From CAZUUO01 sp964622665 (GTDB lineage: Bacteria; Patescibacteriota; Patescibacteriia; Magasanikbacterales; GCA-002688135): a stretch of DNA of 25,298 nt. The stretch spans positions 1-25,298 of the forward strand of contig CAZUUO010000009.1 of NCBI GenBank assembly GCA_964622665.1. The letters run 5' to 3'. A program made the translations under genes and the position numbers. Numbering within the stretch: the stretch's first letter is position 1; each line of letters begins with the position of its first letter. Under the pieces are notes generated by a model. The model saw nothing but the letters and a program-made list of their open reading frames with translations, was not told the DNA's origin and made no database searches. Of this stretch, positions 21,604-25,298 are shown one piece after another.

Positions 21604-23829
21604 ATGAATGTACAGAAGTTCGAAACACAATGGGGAGGAAAAACTCTCTCTGTTGAAATTGGTAAGCTTGCACAACAAGCAAATGGTTCTTGTGTTGTTT
21701 CCTATGGCGAAACGGTTGTCTTAGCAACTGCCGTCATGTCGAATGACACTCGCGATGGTATTGATTTTTTCCCACTCTCCGTTGAGTTTGATGAAAAATT
21801 ATATGCTGCTGGTATTATTAAAGGTTCTCGCTTTATTAAACGTGAAGGACGACCTTCTGATGAAGCCATTTTAACCGGACGTTTGATTGATCGTTCTATT
21901 CGTCCCTTATTTAACGAAAGTTTGCGTAATGAAATTCAAGTGATTGTTTCACCAATTTCATTTGATGAAGAAAATGATCCTGATGTAATTGGTACTATTG
22001 CGGCATCAATTGCACTTGCCATTTCTGATATTCCATGGGGCGGACCACTCGCGGCCGTTCGTGTTGGTCGTATTCAAAGTGAAACTGACGCAACAAAATT
22101 TGAATGGGTACTTAATCCAACATACACTGCTCGTGCAAAAAGTGATTTGGATGTGATTGTGTGTGGAACACCCAATCGTGTCACCATGATTGAAGCAGCA
22201 GCAAACGAAGTTGCCGAAGATGTTATAGAAGAAGCAATTTTCTTTGGTGAAAAACATTTTAAAGAAGTGTTGTCTCTCATCAATACCATCGTTGCACAAG
22301 TTGGTTTACCAAAACGCACCATCACTAAAAAACCAAGTGCTCTTGCTGATTCTATTCTTGATGAAGAAGCGCATGCCTTTGAGATTGCGCGTGCCTGGAT
22401 GCAAAAAGAAGCCCCATCACTCATGTTTGCAACACCCTTATTTACCAAGGCTCAACGAGCTGGTGTAATGAATGCAATCAAAGATGCACTTTCACTTCAC
22501 CTTGATACCACCCAACTTTCAAACGAAGTGAAAAAAATTGTGCTCACTCAATTTAAATATTTAGCTGGTGAACTAGTCACCGAAGAAATTCTCCGTACCG
22601 GACGTCGTGTGGACGGCCGTGGTATTGAAGAAATTCGTCCACTCTACGCTGAAGCAGCTTTACTTCCTCGTACTCATGGAACCGGATTGTTTATGCGTGG
22701 TGAAACACAAGTATTGTCTGTTGCAACATTAGGAAGTCCTGGTGATGCCCAATTATTAGAAGGTATTGAAGGTGAATCAAAGAAACGCTACATGCATCAT
22801 TACAACTTCCCTCCTTATTCAGTTGGTGAAGCAAAACCAATGCGGGGACCCGGTCGTCGTGAAATTGGACACGGTGCACTTGCTGAGCGTGCTATCGAAC
22901 CTATGTTACCATCAAAAGAAGAATTCCCTTACACTATTCGTGTCGTTTCTGAAGTTATGGGATCAAATGGTTCTTCATCAATGGCATCAACCTGTGGTTC
23001 ATCTCTTGCCCTTATGGACGCCGGTGTACCTTTGAAAAAAACGGTAGCTGGTATTGCCATGGGACTGGCAAGTAATGAAAAGGGGGATTGGAAAGTTATC
23101 ACTGATTTACAAGATCTTGAAGATGGTCATGGAGGCATGGACTTTAAAATTGCGGGAACCCGTGATGGTATTACTGCTATTCAAATGGACACCAAAACAT
23201 TGGGATTGTCAGATGAAATCATCAAACAAACCTTGATACAATCAAAACGTGCTCGCGCACAAGTTATTGAAACCATGGAAAAAATTATTGCACGACCTCG
23301 CGCGGAACTTTCACCATATGCACCTCGTATTGAAATTTTGAAAATCAATCCTGAATTAATTCGTGTGGTTATTGGTCCGGGTGGAAAAATGATCAATGAA
23401 ATTATTGATAAAACAGGAGTTTCAATTGATATTGAACAAGATGGAACCGTGTTTATTGCAAGCAACAAAGCTGAAGGTATGCAACGCGCGGTTGAATGGG
23501 TCAAAGCATTAACTCATGAAATAGCGGCTGGCGAAGTATTTGAAGGAAAAGTTAGTCGTGTGATGGACTTTGGTGCTTTTGTAGAAGTTCTTCCCGGTAA
23601 AGAAGGTTTAGTACACATTTCTGAACTTGATTGGAAACGCACGGCAAAAGTTACTGATGTCGTGAACATTGGTGATGTTGTGAAAGTGGTCGTCAAAGAA
23701 ATTGATGATCAAGGACGCATCAACTTATCAATGAGAATGTTGAAACCAAAACCAGAAGGGTTTGTAGAGGAAAAACGAGAAGACACCGGTGATCGAAAAC
23801 CACGTCGTCCGTTTCCTAAAAAACACTAA
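21604..23829 (+). CDS. pnp: polyribonucleotide nucleotidyltransferase, PNPase (741 aa)
   Basis: Complete PNPase: first RNase PH domain (residues 1-145, KFETQWGGKTLSVEIGKLAQ ... VVLATAVMS, FKEREGRPSDEAIL-type core), alpha-helical linker, second RNase PH domain (about 320-545) with the phosphate-binding and catalytic region (TCGSSLALMDAGVPL ... GGMDFKIAGTRDGITAIQMD), KH domain (about 575-640, VVIGPGGKMINEI), and S1 domain (about 645-715, GEVFEGKVSRVMDFGAFVEV). It degrades RNA 3' to 5' phosphorolytically as a trimer. The start is set at 21604, where the family N-terminus begins; the frame is open 33 codons further upstream, but that part overlaps the folded leader. No SD is visible. Confidence 0.97.
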   Translation: MNVQKFETQWGGKTLSVEIGKLAQQANGSCVVSYGETVVLATAVMSNDTRDGIDFFPLSVEFDEKLYAAGIIKGSRFIKREGRPSDEAILTGRLIDRSIRPLFNESLRNEIQVIVSPISFDEENDPDVIGTIAASIALAISDIPWGGPLAAVRVGRIQSETDATKFEWVLNPTYTARAKSDLDVIVCGTPNRVTMIEAAANEVAEDVIEEAIFFGEKHFKEVLSLINTIVAQVGLPKRTITKKPSALADSILDEEAHAFEIARAWMQKEAPSLMFATPLFTKAQRAGVMNAIKDALSLHLDTTQLSNEVKKIVLTQFKYLAGELVTEEILRTGRRVDGRGIEEIRPLYAEAALLPRTHGTGLFMRGETQVLSVATLGSPGDAQLLEGIEGESKKRYMHHYNFPPYSVGEAKPMRGPGRREIGHGALAERAIEPMLPSKEEFPYTIRVVSEVMGSNGSSSMASTCGSSLALMDAGVPLKKTVAGIAMGLASNEKGDWKVITDLQDLEDGHGGMDFKIAGTRDGITAIQMDTKTLGLSDEIIKQTLIQSKRARAQVIETMEKIIARPRAELSPYAPRIEILKINPELIRVVIGPGGKMINEIIDKTGVSIDIEQDGTVFIASNKAEGMQRAVEWVKALTHEIAAGEVFEGKVSRVMDFGAFVEVLPGKEGLVHISELDWKRTAKVTDVVNIGDVVKVVVKEIDDQGRINLSMRMLKPKPEGFVEEKREDTGDRKPRRPFPKKH

Positions 23830-23846
23830 TGCAGCAAACACCATAT

Positions 23847-23872
23847 AAAGCCCGCTTTGATAGCGGGTTTTA
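23847..23872 (+). terminator. pnp terminator
   Basis: AGCCCGC/GCGGGTT stem with a 7-nt loop and a T-rich tail that runs into the next promoter's -35. Confidence 0.85.
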
Positions 23873-23901
23873 TTGACTTTTTGCATTTTTTCTCCTATAC
23901 T
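23873..23901 (+). promoter_or_regulatory. promoter of the 23934 gene
   Basis: TTGACT (23873-23878), 17-bp spacer, TATACT (23896-23901); leader about 26 nt. Confidence 0.8.
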
Positions 23902-23933
23902 TACCACATCAATTTCACAAACGGAGGAAATTG

Positions 23934-24767
23934 ATGCGAAACACCGTTCTCTTTCTAGTTTCTCTTTCTTGTTCATTACCAACTATAGATCCATCTGGTC
24001 ATGCACCACCAAATCTACCCGCAAATTTTGATCAGGGTTGGCAAGAAAATCTATCGGGAAATTGGAAGTTGATTTCCTCAACCGAGGATGATCCTCCCAC
24101 TGAACTTCTTGCAATACGAGTGTACAACCCCGAAAAAAAATTTTTTGAATGTCCCTCTATGGTTGCGTCAGTTGCTAATCACCACGAGGTTCAATTCTAT
24201 GATTTTTTTGACCTGTGTTTTGTGGATGATTCTACTATTAGTAGCCGCCTCTTTCCTCAAACTACTGATGACTACCGTGTTGAAGGTACGTTTACCTTCC
24301 ACGCAGCACCCAATGTCAGAGAATGCGTGACAAATCCAACAAACGTAGATTGTCTCACGCAAGATGACTACTATGTTCTTACCTTGGATCTCTATCAGTT
24401 TGAAACACTCGTCCGTCATCGTGTATATCGGAAGGCGTTTCTTTCTGAAGAGCATGTCCCTTCCAATCATACCTACGTGACCTTGTATGACGAGCAGCAA
24501 CTGCCCTATGAATTTTTTCTTGATTCACGAGATGAGAACAACTACATTTCTCTCTACTGTCCTGCATCACTTCGTACCTTGTTCCACGTTGACTCACCGT
24601 ACGCAGATCGCATACCGTTCGAGTTTGCGTGTGTTGCAGATGATAATTCATTTATTGCTTGTCCTTTTGCAGATCAGAGTTACTGTATTACGGGAACATT
24701 TTCAGAAGATCTCACAACCATCACCTATCATACCCCTGATGGAATAACGCACACACTCACACAATAA
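23934..24767 (+). CDS. orphan secreted, probably lipid-anchored protein (277 aa)
   Basis: The start is the ATG at 23934, with GGAGG 6-7 nt upstream (an in-frame TTG lies just before it). The N-terminus MRNTVLFLVSLSC is a short signal peptide ending in a cysteine, in a sub-optimal lipobox (VSLS-C), so lipoprotein is likely but not certain. The rest is beta-rich and acidic: a LSGNWKLISSTEDDPPTEL opening like a lipocalin/META-type barrel, and a repeat of the idea later (CITGTFSEDLTTITYHTPDG). About ten further cysteines (FECPS, DLCF, RECVT, DCLT, YCPA, FACV, IACP, YCITG) suggest disulfides outside the cell. No family recognised. Own promoter and terminator. Confidence 0.82.
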   Translation: MRNTVLFLVSLSCSLPTIDPSGHAPPNLPANFDQGWQENLSGNWKLISSTEDDPPTELLAIRVYNPEKKFFECPSMVASVANHHEVQFYDFFDLCFVDDSTISSRLFPQTTDDYRVEGTFTFHAAPNVRECVTNPTNVDCLTQDDYYVLTLDLYQFETLVRHRVYRKAFLSEEHVPSNHTYVTLYDEQQLPYEFFLDSRDENNYISLYCPASLRTLFHVDSPYADRIPFEFACVADDNSFIACPFADQSYCITGTFSEDLTTITYHTPDGITHTLTQ

Positions 24768-24768
24768 C

Positions 24769-24790
24769 AAACGACTACGGTCGTTTTTTT
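24769..24790 (+). terminator. terminator of the 23934 gene
   Basis: AAACGAC/GTCGTTT stem with TACG loop and a T-run. Confidence 0.9.
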
Positions 24791-24794
24791 AATT

Positions 24795-24818
24795 AAAAAA
24801 ACCCGGACTTGTCCGAGT
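24795..24818 (-). terminator. terminator of the 24819 gene
   Basis: ACTCGG/CCGGGT stem on the minus strand, 6-nt loop, then six or more T. It faces the plus-strand terminator, so the two genes converge. Confidence 0.85.
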
Positions 24819-25295
24819 TTATAGTTTATACCACGGGTATTCCCGTGCGATATCTTCTTTGCAAAACCTGATGTATCTCCCCACACCTTTTCTTTTTATA
24901 TTTGGATTACTACTGAAGAGTCGAAATATTTCTACCTTATTCCACATCCTCTTTTCCACAATATGTGGCTGTAGGAGAAATGAGTGGAGGTGCTCAGGAT
25001 CGCCCGCTTCAAGGAGTACTGTGTCTGCCTTAAAAATATAGCCGAATTCCTTTTTTTCTTTCAAGTTACCATTTGCCTGCTGATATATGTACACCACTAG
25101 ATTTCCTTCAAAATCCTTTACCACGTAAAAATGTCCTGCTGCCCGGTGTTTATACATATCACCAATTCCTATATCAAATGTTTCCAACACGGGGTTCACG
25201 ATCTTTTCACGGCCTCGATAAATTACCCGATCTTCGCTCGGTGTTACGAGACTATTTGCTCGATCGCCATGCACCTCAAAATCAGATTCCAACAT
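24819..25295 (-). CDS. orphan protein at window edge (158 aa if the start is at 25295)
   Basis: Not recognised. Soluble alpha/beta sequence without signal peptide: GDMYKHRAAGHFYVVKDFEG and NLVVYIYQQANG suggest beta strands, then VEKRMWNKVEIFRLFSSNPN and a basic tail RYIRFCKEDIAREYPWYKL. The ATG lies 3 nt from the end of the window, so the true start and any ribosome-binding site may lie outside. It converges on the 23934 gene and has its own terminator. Confidence 0.7.
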   Translation of the reverse strand: MLESDFEVHGDRANSLVTPSEDRVIYRGREKIVNPVLETFDIGIGDMYKHRAAGHFYVVKDFEGNLVVYIYQQANGNLKEKKEFGYIFKADTVLLEAGDPEHLHSFLLQPHIVEKRMWNKVEIFRLFSSNPNIKRKGVGRYIRFCKEDIAREYPWYKL

Positions 25296-25298
25296 GCT

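Overview
The window looks like a chromosomal segment of a Patescibacteria/CPR bacterium (Parcubacteria-like; Magasanikbacteria or Uhrbacteria would fit, but this is inference from gene content). Pointers are a 23S rRNA gene with its own promoter and no 16S beside it, a lamin-tail/PKD surface protein, a DUF2207 protein, a single Xer recombinase, many orphan small proteins, and several conserved genes without Shine-Dalgarno sequences. TGA is an ordinary stop here, which argues against the Gracilibacteria/SR1 code.

Layout. 1-2120: 5' two thirds of a 23S rRNA gene (minus) with leader and strong promoter (2391-2419). 2461-3700: two clusters of DnaA-box-like 9-mers flank an orphan gene (2635), a small DUF6176-like gene and tRNA-Leu(UAG). 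3700-6543: an extended -10 promoter, an 81-nt strongly folded RNA element, and a large secreted lamin-tail/PKD protein. 6602-8131: tRNA-Gly(GCC), a 100-N assembly gap with identical 20-bp flanks, then a translationally coupled phosphotransferase / deoxyribosyltransferase-like pair. 8161-9712: tRNA-Leu(UAA) and three small single-gene units, one a methyltransferase with a nine-cysteine insertion. 9711-14327: YbjQ-DedA operon, a second methyltransferase, DUF2207, and a divergent membrane protein with calcium-loop repeats. 14402-14721: tRNA-His and a 52-aa coiled-coil ORF. 14765-18254: nrdD - separate glycyl-radical peptide - nrdG - doxX operon, preceded by a terminator-like hairpin and a Com-like zinc-finger gene. 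18627-19798: tRNA-Arg and the Xer recombinase. 19803-20395: orphan coiled-coil gene. 20413-23872: rpsO, NYN nuclease, pnp, with folded leaders before rpsO and pnp. 23873-25298: a secreted Cys-rich orphan and an orphan reaching almost to the window edge.

Most notable: (1) the class III ribonucleotide reductase is split so that the glycyl-radical motif sits on its own 64-aa ORF; (2) a promoter-proximal structured RNA at 3714-3794; (3) a long stem-loop in the pnp leader and competing helices in the rpsO leader; (4) two gene-expression styles: orphan genes carry -35/-10 promoters, a strong SD and their own terminator, while conserved genes lack an SD and often use an extended -10 close to the start codon. 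All functional calls rest on reading the sequence; no database search was run.
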